A stretch of DNA of 64,000 nucleotides from Goekera deserti (GTDB lineage: Bacteria; Actinomycetota; Actinomycetes; Mycobacteriales; Geodermatophilaceae): positions 1 to 64,000 of the forward strand of contig NZ_JAAGWK010000019.1 in the NCBI RefSeq assembly GCF_010685995.1. Direction: 5' to 3'. Under the pieces are notes generated by a model. That model worked only from the letters and a program-made list of their open reading frames with translations. It did not search any database and had not been told where the DNA came from. A program made the position numbers and the translations under genes. Positions 45,493 to 54,171 of this stretch are shown here, piece by piece (positions within the stretch are counted from its first letter, which is position 1; each line of letters starts with the position of its first letter).

Positions 45493-45957
45493 CTACAGGC
45501 CGCGCCGGGCGCGGAAGAAGGACCTCAACAGCGTGGCGGACTCCTCCGCCCGGACGCCGGCCGTGACCCGCGGCCGGTGGTTCAGCCGCCGGTCCCGGAC
45601 GACGTCCCACAGCGAGCCGGCGGCGCCGGCCTTGGGGTCGTCGGCGCCGTAGACCACCTGGTCCACCCGGGCCAGCACGCTGGCGCCGGCGCACATCGTG
45701 CACGGCTCCAGGGTGACCACCAGCGTGCAGCCGGTCAGCCGCCACCCGTCGCCGAATACCGCGGCCGCCGCCCGCAGCGCCAGCACCTCCGCGTGCGCCG
45801 TCGGGTCGCCGCGCTTCTCCCGCTCGTTGGCGGCCTCGGCGAGCACAGCGTCGTCGGGGCCCAGCACGACCGCACCGATCGGGGTGTCGCCCCAGCCGGG
45901 CGCGGCCGCGGCCAGCCCGAGGGCCCGCAGCATGGCCGTGTCGACGTCCACGCTCAC
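45493..45957 (-). CDS. tadA: tRNA-specific adenosine deaminase
   Basis: This 154-residue zinc deaminase converts adenosine 34 of tRNA-Arg(ACG) to inosine. The active site is H55-A-E57 (TAHAEVLAL) and P-C86-x2-C89 (EPCTMCAGA). The N-terminus and the C-terminal helix are typical of TadA. The start is GTG at 45957, overlapping the HAD gene stop as GTGA; the four genes from 47790 down to here are linked by such overlaps. Confidence 0.95.
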   Translation of the reverse strand: MSVDVDTAMLRALGLAAAAPGWGDTPIGAVVLGPDDAVLAEAANEREKRGDPTAHAEVLALRAAAAVFGDGWRLTGCTLVVTLEPCTMCAGASVLARVDQVVYGADDPKAGAAGSLWDVVRDRRLNHRPRVTAGVRAEESATLLRSFFRARRGL

Positions 45958-46616
45958 CCGTCCCCGCCGGCCAGCGCCAGGCCGGTCAGCGCGGAGAGCT
46001 CGGCGAGCGCGTCCACCGGGTCGACGACCTTGACCGTGGCCATGCCCATCGCCCGCGCCGGCTTGAGGTTGATGCCGAGGTCGTCGAGGTAGGCGCAGTC
46101 GGCGGGGGTCAGCGGCCGCCCGACGGCCGCACCGAGCCGCTGCACGGTGCGCCGGTAGATCTCCGGCTCCGGCTTGCGCACGCCCTCGGTCGAGCTCTCC
46201 ACCACGACGTCGAACAGGGCCAGCAGCTCACCCAGCTGCCCGGTGCGCTCCATCGGCGCCACGTTGTTGGACAGCAGCGCGAGCGGGAAGCCCGCCGCCC
46301 GCAACAGCCGTACCGCGGCCACCACGGCCGGTCGGAGCTCCCCGCGCAGCGCGGCGAGCACCCGGGCGGCGTCCACCCGGTACCCGGCCGCCGCGGCCTC
46401 GGCCTCGAAGGCGGCGGAGAACCCGGCGACGTCCAGCTCGTTGCGCTCGAAGCGCGCCCAGGCGTTGGTGTCCGGGTCGGTGCTGTTCAAACGGACCACG
46501 AGCCCGGCGGGCAGCCCCGCCTCGGCCTCGTAGGCGGCGAAGGCCAGCAGCGGGCTCTCGGTCAGCACCCCGCCCAGGTCGAACACCACCGCCGAGACGG
46601 CCGGCACGCCGCTCAC
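45954..46616 (-). CDS. HAD-superfamily hydrolase
   Basis: This 220-residue haloacid dehalogenase-type phosphatase resembles the N-terminal domain of soluble epoxide hydrolase. It has motif I FDLGGVLTE (residues 11-19), motif II LLSNN, the lysine in GVRKPEPEIY, and motif IV YLDDLGINLKPA. The first motif has G-G rather than the usual D-x-D spacing: FDLGG, so the second acid is missing, as in epoxide-hydrolase-like members. The start is GTG at 46616, overlapping the upstream stop. The substrate is unknown. Confidence 0.88.
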   Translation of the reverse strand: MSGVPAVSAVVFDLGGVLTESPLLAFAAYEAEAGLPAGLVVRLNSTDPDTNAWARFERNELDVAGFSAAFEAEAAAAGYRVDAARVLAALRGELRPAVVAAVRLLRAAGFPLALLSNNVAPMERTGQLGELLALFDVVVESSTEGVRKPEPEIYRRTVQRLGAAVGRPLTPADCAYLDDLGINLKPARAMGMATVKVVDPVDALAELSALTGLALAGGDG

Positions 46617-47131
46617 GCGCGTGCCGCCGCGAGCAGCTCGTCGGCGAACCCGACCCGGGCCGCGATGCGCAGCACCATCTCCTCGGCCCACAGGTCGTCG
46701 GCGGCCAGCAGCCGGCCCAGCTCGTCGGCCGGCAGCCCGGCGTCGGCGAACACGGCCAGGTCGCCGCCGGGCAGCCCGCCCTCGCCGTCGTCGAAGGCGT
46801 CGACTCCCCCCTGCCCGCCCGCGCCGTCCTCGCCGGCGGCCATGCCGTACCGCTCGACCACCTCGGCGGCGAGCACCCACTCCAGCGACGTCACGTCGGA
46901 GAGCAGCGCCCGCACCATGCCGCCCGGCCCGTGTGCGAGCACCACGAAGTACAGCCGGGTGTCCACCACGACCACCCAGGGCCCGGGCCAGCCGTGCTCT
47001 CCCGGCACCCCGAGGGCCCGCTCCAGCGCCGGCAGCTCGTCCCCGGCGTCCCGGGCGAGGAGGTCGACGGCCCACCGGTCGCCGTCCCGGCGCACCCGGA
47101 CGGCGAAGCTGGGCAGCAGCGGCCCGCTCAT
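46613..47131 (-). CDS. tRNA adenosine deaminase-associated protein
   Basis: This 172-residue acidic protein belongs to the small actinobacterial family usually encoded beside tadA. It shows VVVVDTRLYFVVLAHGP and VRALLSDVTSLEWVLAAEVVE, an acidic Gly/Asp linker near residue 110, and the C-terminal LPADELGRLLAADDLWAEEM. Its function is not established; the constant company of tadA suggests help in tRNA modification. The start is ATG at 47131, overlapping the methyltransferase stop as ATGA. Confidence 0.8.
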   Translation of the reverse strand: MSGPLLPSFAVRVRRDGDRWAVDLLARDAGDELPALERALGVPGEHGWPGPWVVVVDTRLYFVVLAHGPGGMVRALLSDVTSLEWVLAAEVVERYGMAAGEDGAGGQGGVDAFDDGEGGLPGGDLAVFADAGLPADELGRLLAADDLWAEEMVLRIAARVGFADELLAAARA

Positions 47132-47790
47132 CGCTTCCGCAGCAGGGTCAGGCCGTCGGACACCGGCAGCAGGACGGTCTCGAACCGCTCGTCGGCGGCC
47201 AGTGCCGCGTTCAGCTCGACCAGCGCCCGGTCCTCGTCGGTCTCCGGGGCGAGCACCCGGCCGCTGCGCAGGGTGTTGTCCAGCAGCACCACGGCGTTCC
47301 CGGTCAGCCGGGGGTACAGCTCCTCGACGTAGCCGGCGTACCCGGCCTTGTCCGCGTCGACGAACGCGAGGTCGAAGGTGGGCTCCGCCGGCAGCGCCCG
47401 CAGGCTCTCCAGCGCCGGGCCCAGCCGCAGCTCCACCCGGTCCCCCACGCCCGCGCGCTCCCAGTACCGGCGGGCGACGGCGGTCCACTCCTCGCTGACG
47501 TCCAGGCACAGCAGTGACCCGTCCGCGGGCAGCCCGCGCGCGATGGCCAGCGCGGACAGCCCGGTGAAGGTGCCGATCTCCACGGCCCGCCGCACCCCCA
47601 GCGCCCGGGTCAGCAGCTGCAGGAAGGCCGCCTGCTCCGGCGGCACCTGGAAGGTGGGCCGTCCCTCGCCCCGCTCGGCCATGGCCTGCGTCTCCGCCAC
47701 CAGGTCGCGGACGACGTCGTCCGGCGGCTCGGAACCGGCGCGCACGTAGTCGCCCAGTTCCGGGGTGATCAGGAAGGAGCGCGGGGTCAT
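47128..47790 (-). CDS. SAM-dependent O-methyltransferase
   Basis: This 220-residue class I methyltransferase is of the caffeoyl-CoA/catechol type. SAM motif I is AVEIGTFTGLSALAIARGLP (about residues 69-88); LCLDVSEEW and the metal aspartate segment FDLAFVDADKAGYAGY with LLDNTL follow. It needs a divalent metal and methylates a hydroxyl group; the substrate is unknown. The start is ATG at 47790, only 11 bp from the divergent thioesterase start. Confidence 0.9.
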   Translation of the reverse strand: MTPRSFLITPELGDYVRAGSEPPDDVVRDLVAETQAMAERGEGRPTFQVPPEQAAFLQLLTRALGVRRAVEIGTFTGLSALAIARGLPADGSLLCLDVSEEWTAVARRYWERAGVGDRVELRLGPALESLRALPAEPTFDLAFVDADKAGYAGYVEELYPRLTGNAVVLLDNTLRSGRVLAPETDEDRALVELNAALAADERFETVLLPVSDGLTLLRKR

Positions 47791-47801
47791 AGCCTGAGAT
47801 C

Positions 47802-48260
47802 ATGACCGACGCCGGGGCCACCGATCCACCGCCGGACGTGGACTCCGCGCTGTTCGCGGCGCTGGCGGCCGACCCGCTGGCCGCCCACCTGGGCATCGAG
47901 CTGGAGCAGGTGCGGCCCGGCTACGCCCGCGCGGCCATGACGGTGCGCCCGACGCTGCTCAACGCGGCCGGAGCCGCGCACGGCGGGGCGACCATGGCGC
48001 TGCTGGACGTCGTGCACGCGGCGGTGAGCAACAGCCACGGCACCCTCGCTGTGGCCCAGGACGTGCACACCGAGTTCCTCGCCGCCGGGCGCCCCGGTGA
48101 CCGGCTGGTCGCCGAGGGCGTGGAGGTGCACCGCTCCAGCCGGACGGCGGTCTACCGGATCGACGCCCGCGCGCAGGACGGCCGGCTGGTGGCCACCGCC
48201 CTGGCCCGGGTCTTCCGCCTCGGTACGCCCTGGGCCGCCCCCGTGGAGCCGGCGCCGTGA
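47802..48260 (+). CDS. PaaI-type hotdog thioesterase
   Basis: This 152-residue hotdog-fold acyl-CoA thioesterase has LGIELEQVRPGYARAAMTVR and the catalytic-helix segment NAAGAAHGGATMALLDVVHA. TAGCCT (47790-47795) lies exactly six bases before ATG 47802, so translation is probably leaderless. The stop overlaps the tyrA start as GTGA, coupling the two genes although no metabolic link is evident. Confidence 0.88.
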   Translation: MTDAGATDPPPDVDSALFAALAADPLAAHLGIELEQVRPGYARAAMTVRPTLLNAAGAAHGGATMALLDVVHAAVSNSHGTLAVAQDVHTEFLAAGRPGDRLVAEGVEVHRSSRTAVYRIDARAQDGRLVATALARVFRLGTPWAAPVEPAP

Positions 48261-49180
48261 GCCGGCTGCCGGTGCCGACGCTCCCGGCGCCGCCGGTGTC
48301 GGTGCTCGGCCTGGGGCAGCTCGGCGGGTCGCTGGCCGCCGCCCTGGCCGCCGCCGGGCGTCCGGTCTCCGGCTGGGACGTCGACCCGGCCGCCCGGGAC
48401 GCCGCCGCGGCCGCCGGGGTGCGGGTCAGCGACCGGCTGGAGGGCGTCGTCGTCCTCGCGGTGCCGCTGCCGGTGCTGGCGACCGCGCTGGACGGGCTGG
48501 AGCTGGCCGAGGACGCGACGGTCACCGACCTGGGCTCGGTGAAGGTGCCGGTGCAGCAGGCCCTCGGCGCCAGGCTCGGGGACCGCTTCGTCGGCGGGCA
48601 CCCCATGTGCGGCACGGAGCGTTCCGGGCACGCCGCCGCCGACCCCGCCCTGTTCCGCGGCGCCCGGTGGGCGGTGTGCCTGGAGCCCGGCACGTCGCCG
48701 GCCCGGTGGCTGCGGGTCGCCGAGGTCGCCCTCGCCGTCGGCGCCGAGGTGGTGCCGGTCACCGCCGCCGAGCACGACGACGCGGTGGCCGCGATCAGCG
48801 CCGTGCCGCACCTGCTGGCCGCCGCGCTCGCCGCCGCGGCGGCCGACGCCGGCCCGCTGGCGCTGTCCCTCGGCGCCGGCAGCTTCCGGGACGGCACCCG
48901 GGTGGTCGGCAGCGACCCGGCGTTCGTCACCGCCCTGCTCGAGCAGAACGCCGGCCCGGTGGCCACGGCCCTGGCCGCGGTGCAGCGGCAGCTGGCGCGA
49001 CCGTGGCCGGAGCTGGTCGCCGACGGGCACGCCGCCCGCGCCGCCTGGGCCGGGCCGGCCGGGCGCCGTCCGGTGCGGGTGCCGCTGGACCGGACGGCCC
49101 TGCTGGCCGTGGGCCGGGCCGGCGGCGCGGTCACCGGGCGGCTGGCTGCGTTCGTCGAGGGCTGGGTGCCCGACCGTTGA
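48257..49180 (+). CDS. tyrA: Prephenate dehydrogenase
   Basis: This 307-residue NAD(P)-dependent enzyme oxidatively decarboxylates prephenate to 4-hydroxyphenylpyruvate for tyrosine synthesis. It has a Rossmann motif GLGQLGGSLAAAL (residues 18-30), TDLGSVK, the active-site segment GGHPMCGTERSG with catalytic histidine, and ISAVPHLLAAAL. No ACT domain is present. The start is GTG at 48257 within the thioesterase stop. Confidence 0.92.
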   Translation: MSRLPVPTLPAPPVSVLGLGQLGGSLAAALAAAGRPVSGWDVDPAARDAAAAAGVRVSDRLEGVVVLAVPLPVLATALDGLELAEDATVTDLGSVKVPVQQALGARLGDRFVGGHPMCGTERSGHAAADPALFRGARWAVCLEPGTSPARWLRVAEVALAVGAEVVPVTAAEHDDAVAAISAVPHLLAAALAAAAADAGPLALSLGAGSFRDGTRVVGSDPAFVTALLEQNAGPVATALAAVQRQLARPWPELVADGHAARAAWAGPAGRRPVRVPLDRTALLAVGRAGGAVTGRLAAFVEGWVPDR

Positions 49181-49220
49181 TCGGGGCGCGCGGGCGCTCC
49201 GGTCGGGGCAAGCTGGGGGC

Positions 49221-49457
49221 ATGGACGACAAGGACATCCTCAGCCGCATCCACGCCCTCGTCGACGAGGAGCACCAGCTGCGGGAGACCAGCGCCGAGCA
49301 CGGCGACGAGCAGCGCGCCCGGGTGGCCCAGCTGGAGCAGGACCTCGACCAGTGCTGGGACCTGCTGCGCCAGCGCCGGGCCAAGCGCCAGTACGGCGAG
49401 GACCCCGACGAGGCCACCGCCCGCCCGGAACCGCAGGTGGAGAGCTACCTGCAGTAG
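49221..49457 (+). CDS. DUF2630 small protein
   Basis: This 78-residue acidic, helical protein shows DKDILSRIHALVDEEHQLRE and LDQCWDLLRQRRAKR, matching the DUF2630 family of actinobacteria. The function is unknown. CAAGCT (49209-49214) lies six bases before the ATG, another likely leaderless start. Confidence 0.88.
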   Translation: MDDKDILSRIHALVDEEHQLRETSAEHGDEQRARVAQLEQDLDQCWDLLRQRRAKRQYGEDPDEATARPEPQVESYLQ

Positions 49458-49549
49458 GCCCCCGGCCGGGGACCCGGGTGTGGGGAGATGATCTCCGGGT
49501 AGACGATCACGCGGTCGCGGCGGGTGCCGTGCCGGGGAGGAGCGGACAC

Positions 49550-50527
49550 ATGGGGCAGCCGGCGCGCACGATCCGGCGGGCGGTGGTGACCGGGGGCGCG
49601 GGCTTCCTCGGGTCGCACCTCTGCGAGCAGCTGCTGGACCGGGACGTCGAGGTGGTCTGCCTCGACAACTTCCTGACCGGCTCGCCGGACAACGTGGCCC
49701 ACCTGCTGGAGCGCCCCGGCTTCCGGCTGGTGCGCTGCGACGTGACCGACTACGTGCACGTGCCCGGCGAGGTCGACCTGGTGCTGCACTTCGCCTCCCC
49801 GGCCAGCCCGCTGGACTACCTCCGGATGCCGATCGAGACCCTCAAGGTCGGCAGCCTCGGCACGCTGCACACCCTGGGCCTGGCCCACGACAAGGGCGCC
49901 CGCTACCTGCTCGCCTCGACCTCGGAGGTGTACGGCGACCCGCTGGAGCACCCGCAGCGCGAGGACTACTGGGGCAACGTGAACCCGGTCGGCCCGCGCG
50001 GGGTGTACGACGAGGCCAAGCGCTTCAGCGAGGCGCTGACCACGGCCTACCGCACGTCCAAGGGCACCGACACCGGCATCGTGCGCATCTTCAACACCTA
50101 CGGCCCGCGGATGCGCGCCGACGACGGCCGCGCGATCCCGGCGTTCATCGGCCAGGCGCTGTCCGGGCGCCCGCTGACGGTGGCCGGGGACGGGTCGCAG
50201 ACCCGGTCGATCTGCTACGTCGAGGACACCGCCCGCGGCATCCTGGAGATGGCCTTCTCCGGCCACGCGGGCCCGGTCAACATCGGCAACCCCGACGAGC
50301 TGTCGATGCTGCGCCTCGCCGAGTGGATCGTGGAGCTGACCGGCTCCTCCTCGCCGATCGAGTTCATCGACCTGCCGGTGGACGACCCCAAGGTGCGCCG
50401 CCCGGACACCACCCGGGCACGGGAGCTGCTGTCCTGGCGGCCGTCGGTCAGCTCCGAGGAGGGCCTGCGCCGCACCGTCGACTGGTTCGCCACCCGGCTG
50501 GAGGCCGCGGCGGTCACCGCCGGCTGA
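49550..50527 (+). CDS. UDP-glucuronate decarboxylase (UDP-xylose synthase)
   Basis: This 325-residue short-chain dehydrogenase-type sugar-nucleotide enzyme makes UDP-xylose from UDP-glucuronate. It has an NAD motif GGAGFLGS (15-22), ASTSEVYGDPLEHPQREDYW with GNVNPVGPRG, the UXS hallmark, and catalytic Y153-x3-K157. The R-segment RIFNTYGPRMRADDGR is also typical. The start is ATG at 49550, with GGGGAGGAG upstream. It may supply a pentose for the surface glycan made by the nearby cluster. It is not the ADP-heptose epimerase HldD, whose motifs differ. Confidence 0.9.
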   Translation: MGQPARTIRRAVVTGGAGFLGSHLCEQLLDRDVEVVCLDNFLTGSPDNVAHLLERPGFRLVRCDVTDYVHVPGEVDLVLHFASPASPLDYLRMPIETLKVGSLGTLHTLGLAHDKGARYLLASTSEVYGDPLEHPQREDYWGNVNPVGPRGVYDEAKRFSEALTTAYRTSKGTDTGIVRIFNTYGPRMRADDGRAIPAFIGQALSGRPLTVAGDGSQTRSICYVEDTARGILEMAFSGHAGPVNIGNPDELSMLRLAEWIVELTGSSSPIEFIDLPVDDPKVRRPDTTRARELLSWRPSVSSEEGLRRTVDWFATRLEAAAVTAG

Positions 50528-50574
50528 CCCACCCCGTCGTCCCCGGCGACAGGACTGACACGAACGGCCCGCAG

Positions 50575-50600
50575 AGATGGCCATCTTGGCGGGTGGTGCG
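50575..50600. repeat. Dispersed palindromic repeat, family B, copy 3
   Basis: AGATGGCCATCT is a perfect 12-bp palindrome followed by TGGCGGG; 17 bases are identical with copy 1 at 9245-9262. This copy is intergenic, between the UDP-xylose synthase gene and the first vWA gene. Confidence 0.7.
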
Positions 50601-50728
50601 TGCGTGCAGGGACCGGGACGGCGTGGGTAGCATGCCGGGCGCAGCCGATGCGGAGCCCTGCTCCCCGGCCGCCGCCCACCTGCGGACCGGGCACCCGCGC
50701 TGACGCACCGACAACCACGGAGCCGTTT

Positions 50729-52408
50729 GTGGGGCGTCATGCCCAGCAGCACCCCCGCCGTCGCTGGCCGCTGGCCCTCGCCGCCGCCCTGCTCGCCGTC
50801 GCCGTCGCCGCCGGGCTGCTGGTCTGGCAGCGGTGGGACGACACCTCGACCACGGCCGCGGGGTGCCCGGGCGGCCGCACCGTCGAGGTGCAGGTCACGC
50901 CGGAGCTCGGTGAGCTGACCGAGTCGCTGCTCGCCGGTGACCGGGCGCTGGCCGACGCCTGCATCACCGCCGACGTGGTGGCGCAGGAGCCGGTGCAGAC
51001 CGTCGCCGACCTGGGCGCGCTGGACGCCGCGGAGCTGCCGGACGTGTGGGTGCCCGACTCCGCCAGCTGGCTGGCCCGGGTGGGCTCCGGGGGCAGGGCG
51101 GGGGCGGAGGTCCCCGGCACCCTGCCGGAGCCGGCCGGGCAGCTCGGCAGCACCCCGCTGGTGCTGGCCACCAGCCGCGCCGCCGCCGACGCGCTGGGCT
51201 GGTCGGTCACCCCGCCGAGCTGGGGCCAGGCGCTCACCAGCGGCCGGCCGCTGGCCGCCCCCGGTCTCGGCACGGCCAGCGAGGGTCTGCTGGCGCTGGC
51301 AGCGGCCCGCACGTCGCTCGGCGGTGGCCCCGAGGCCGACAACGCCGTGGTGGCCGCGGTGCTGGCCGCCGCGCGGGGCGCCACGCCGCCGGTCGAGGAG
51401 GCGGTCGCGGCGGTCACCGGCGGCGGTGCCGACGCACCCGTCGTGGCGATGACCGAGCAGGAGGCGCTGGTGCTGGCCCGGGACGACGCCGACGTGGCCG
51501 TCGTGTACCCCGCGGACGGCTCGCCGGTGCTGGACAACCCGGTCCTGCGGGTGGGCAGCCCCGAGCCGGCCCAGCGCGCCGCCGTCGACGCGGTCGTCGC
51601 CACGCTGACCTCACCGGACGCCGCCACCGCCGCGCGGCGGGCCGGCTTCCGGGACACCACCGGCCAGGCCCCGGACGGCGCCGGCGGGGACAGCGGGGTC
51701 AGCGTGGCGGCCCCGGCGTCCCTGCTGCTCGACCCGGCCGTCGTGGGCCAGCTGCTCACCCGGGTGTCGGGGCTGGCGACGCCGTCCCGGCTGCTCGCCG
51801 TGGTCGACGTCTCCACCTCGATGAGCGCCGCCGCGGGCGACGGCAGCCGGGCCACGCTCGCCCGCGACGCCGCCAAGAGCGCGCTGACCCTGTTCCCCGA
51901 CTCCGCCGCGATCGGGCTGTGGGTCTTCGCCGCCGAGCTGCAGGGCCCCGCGGACGGCGCCGAGGTGGACTGGCTGGAGCTGGTGCCGCAGCGGACGCTG
52001 GACGCCGACGTGGACGGCCGACCGCAGCGGGCGGTGCTCTCCGCCGCGCTGGACACCGTGCCGGACCGGCTGACCGGCGGCGGCACCGGGCTGTACGACA
52101 CCACGCTCGCCGCGGTGCGGGCGTCCCGGGCCTCCTACGACCCGACCGCGGTGAACACCGTCGTGGTCGTCACCGACGGCACCAACGAGGACTCCGCCGG
52201 CATCCAGCTGGACGAGCTGCTGCAGACCCTCACCGCCGAGGCCGACCCGCAGCGCCCGGTGGAGGTGGTCGCCGTGGGCCTCGGCCCGGACGCCGACCTG
52301 GACGCCCTGGAGCAGGTCGCCGGCGCGACCGGCGGCGGCGCCTACTCCGCCGTCGACCCCGAGGACCTGCAGACGGTGCTCTTCGACGCGCTGGCCAACC
52401 GGGACTGA
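50729..52408 (+). CDS. Membrane-anchored binding-protein/vWA fusion 1
   Basis: This 559-residue protein has an N-terminal membrane anchor (WPLALAAALLAVAVAAGLLVW), an extracytoplasmic domain resembling family 11 solute-binding proteins (residues 45-335; LPDVWVPDSASWLAR, PLVLATSRAAADALGW), and a C-terminal von Willebrand A domain (about 355-555). The metal site DxSxS is present as DVSTS, with VVVVTDGTNED later. vWA domains bind protein partners through a metal. The start is GTG at 50729, with GGAG upstream; TAGCAT at 50628-50633 is a likely -10. It is the first of a tandem pair. Confidence 0.85.
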   Translation: MGRHAQQHPRRRWPLALAAALLAVAVAAGLLVWQRWDDTSTTAAGCPGGRTVEVQVTPELGELTESLLAGDRALADACITADVVAQEPVQTVADLGALDAAELPDVWVPDSASWLARVGSGGRAGAEVPGTLPEPAGQLGSTPLVLATSRAAADALGWSVTPPSWGQALTSGRPLAAPGLGTASEGLLALAAARTSLGGGPEADNAVVAAVLAAARGATPPVEEAVAAVTGGGADAPVVAMTEQEALVLARDDADVAVVYPADGSPVLDNPVLRVGSPEPAQRAAVDAVVATLTSPDAATAARRAGFRDTTGQAPDGAGGDSGVSVAAPASLLLDPAVVGQLLTRVSGLATPSRLLAVVDVSTSMSAAAGDGSRATLARDAAKSALTLFPDSAAIGLWVFAAELQGPADGAEVDWLELVPQRTLDADVDGRPQRAVLSAALDTVPDRLTGGGTGLYDTTLAAVRASRASYDPTAVNTVVVVTDGTNEDSAGIQLDELLQTLTAEADPQRPVEVVAVGLGPDADLDALEQVAGATGGGAYSAVDPEDLQTVLFDALANRD

Positions 52409-52509
52409 TCCCCGGACGGGGGAGGCGCAGCACCGCTACCGGTGCGTAGCATCCGGACCGGCCACCGGGCGGCCCGCGCCCGGACCACCCACCACCCCAC
52501 GGAGCACCG

Positions 52510-54144
52510 ATGGCGCAGCAGGCCCCGAGCGACGAGCCGGCCGGGCTGCCCCTGGCCGCGCTGCTCACCGCCGCGGTGCTCGTGGTGGCCGTCGTCCTCG
52601 GTGTGGTCGTGTGGCAGACCCGCCCGGCCCGCGACGAGGCCGCTGCCTGTGCCCCCCAGCGCGTCGACGTGACCGTGGCACCCGACCTGCTCGCCGCCGT
52701 CACCGCCGTGTTCGCCCGGCCGGACACCGCCGACCCGTGCGTGCGCGCCGTCGTCACCGCCGCCGAGCCCGCGGACACCGTCGTCGACCTGCGGGCCACC
52801 CGCGGTGCCCGGCTTCCCGACGTGTGGGTGCCGGACTCGGCGATCTGGCCCACCCGGGTACCGGCCGGCCTGACGGCGGTGACCGGCACCTTCGCCACCA
52901 CGCCCCTGGTGCTGGGCACCAGCCGGGCCGCGGCCGACCGGCTGGGCTGGAGCACCCAGCCGCCCACCTGGGCGCAGGCCCTGCAGGGCGCCGAGCCGGT
53001 GGCCTACCCCGACTTCGACCGCAGCGCCGCGGGCGTCGCCTCGCTGGCCGCCCTCTACACGTCGATGGGCGGTGGGGTGGACGCCGACGACGCGGTCATC
53101 GCCGCCGTCCTGGCCGGGCTGCGCGCCGGCGACTCCGCCATCGCGGACGCGATGGCCGCGGCGCGGCTCGGCGACCCCGCTGCCCCCGTCGTCCCGATGA
53201 CCGAGCAGCAGGTGCTGGCCACCGGCAGCGGGTCCCAGCTCGTCGCCGTCTACCCCGCCGACGGCTCGCCCCGATTGGAGGCCCCGGTGGTGCGGGTGGG
53301 CGAGGCGACGTCGGAGGGCGAGGGCCGGGCCGTCGAGAGGGTGCTCCGCGCGCTGACCTCCTACGCCGGCCAGGGTGCCGCGACCACGGCCGGCTTCCGG
53401 GACGTCGCCGGCTCCGCCCCGCCGGGCGCGGGCAGCACCGGGGACGTGACCACCGCCGAGCCCGCCGTCTTCCTGCTCGCCGACCCGGTGGTGACCGGCG
53501 TGCTCGACGAGCTCGACAAGCTGGCCCGGCGCACCCGACTGCTGGCCGTGGTCGACTCCAGCGCCTCGATGGCCGCCCCGGCCGGGGACGGCGGCACCCG
53601 CGCCACCCTCGCCCGCGACGCCGCCACCAACGCCCTGGCCCTGTTCCCGGGCAGCTCCTCGATCGGCGCATGGATCTTCGCCTACCGACTGGACGGCGAC
53701 GTGGACCACCAGGTGATCTCCCCGATCGTCGAGCTGGACGAGGAGGTCGGCGGGCAGACCCAGCGCGACTTCCTGCGCGAGCAGCTGCAGACCCTGCCCG
53801 ACCGGCTGACCCCGGGCGGCACCGCGCTCTACGACACGACACTGGCAGCGGTGCGCGCGTCCCGGGACGCCTTCGACCCCGACGCGGTCAACAGCGTCGT
53901 GGTGATCACCGACGGCCGCAACGAGGACCGGGAGGGCATCACGCTGCCGCAGCTGCTCGGGACGCTCACGGCAGAAGCCGACCCGGCACGGCCGATCGAG
54001 CTCATCCTCGTCGGGCTGGGGCCGGACGCCGACCTGCCGGCGCTTCAGCAGATCGCCGCCGCGACCGGGGGCGGCGCCTACTCCGCCGTGGACCCGCGCG
54101 ACCTCGAGTCGGTGCTGATCGACGCGCTGCGCCAGCGCACCTGA
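52510..54144 (+). CDS. Membrane-anchored binding-protein/vWA fusion 2
   Basis: This 544-residue paralogue of the preceding gene has the same layout: anchor (LPLAALLTAAVLVVAVVLGVV), binding-protein-like domain (LPDVWVPDSAIWPTRV, PLVLGTSRAAADRLGW) and vWA domain with metal site DSSAS (about residue 347) and VVVITDGRNEDREG. It has its own TAGCAT box at 52447-52452 in a sequence like that before its partner, so the promoter was duplicated too. The start is ATG at 52510. It converges on the heptose cluster with a 27-bp gap. Confidence 0.85.
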   Translation: MAQQAPSDEPAGLPLAALLTAAVLVVAVVLGVVVWQTRPARDEAAACAPQRVDVTVAPDLLAAVTAVFARPDTADPCVRAVVTAAEPADTVVDLRATRGARLPDVWVPDSAIWPTRVPAGLTAVTGTFATTPLVLGTSRAAADRLGWSTQPPTWAQALQGAEPVAYPDFDRSAAGVASLAALYTSMGGGVDADDAVIAAVLAGLRAGDSAIADAMAAARLGDPAAPVVPMTEQQVLATGSGSQLVAVYPADGSPRLEAPVVRVGEATSEGEGRAVERVLRALTSYAGQGAATTAGFRDVAGSAPPGAGSTGDVTTAEPAVFLLADPVVTGVLDELDKLARRTRLLAVVDSSASMAAPAGDGGTRATLARDAATNALALFPGSSSIGAWIFAYRLDGDVDHQVISPIVELDEEVGGQTQRDFLREQLQTLPDRLTPGGTALYDTTLAAVRASRDAFDPDAVNSVVVITDGRNEDREGITLPQLLGTLTAEADPARPIELILVGLGPDADLPALQQIAAATGGGAYSAVDPRDLESVLIDALRQRT

Positions 54145-54171
54145 CCCCGCCGGGTGTGCCGGCCGCGCGGG

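Noticed and set aside
49550-50527. ADP-heptose epimerase HldD completing the heptose pathway
   Set aside because: The motifs GNVNPVGPRG and HPQREDYW are those of UDP-glucuronate decarboxylase.
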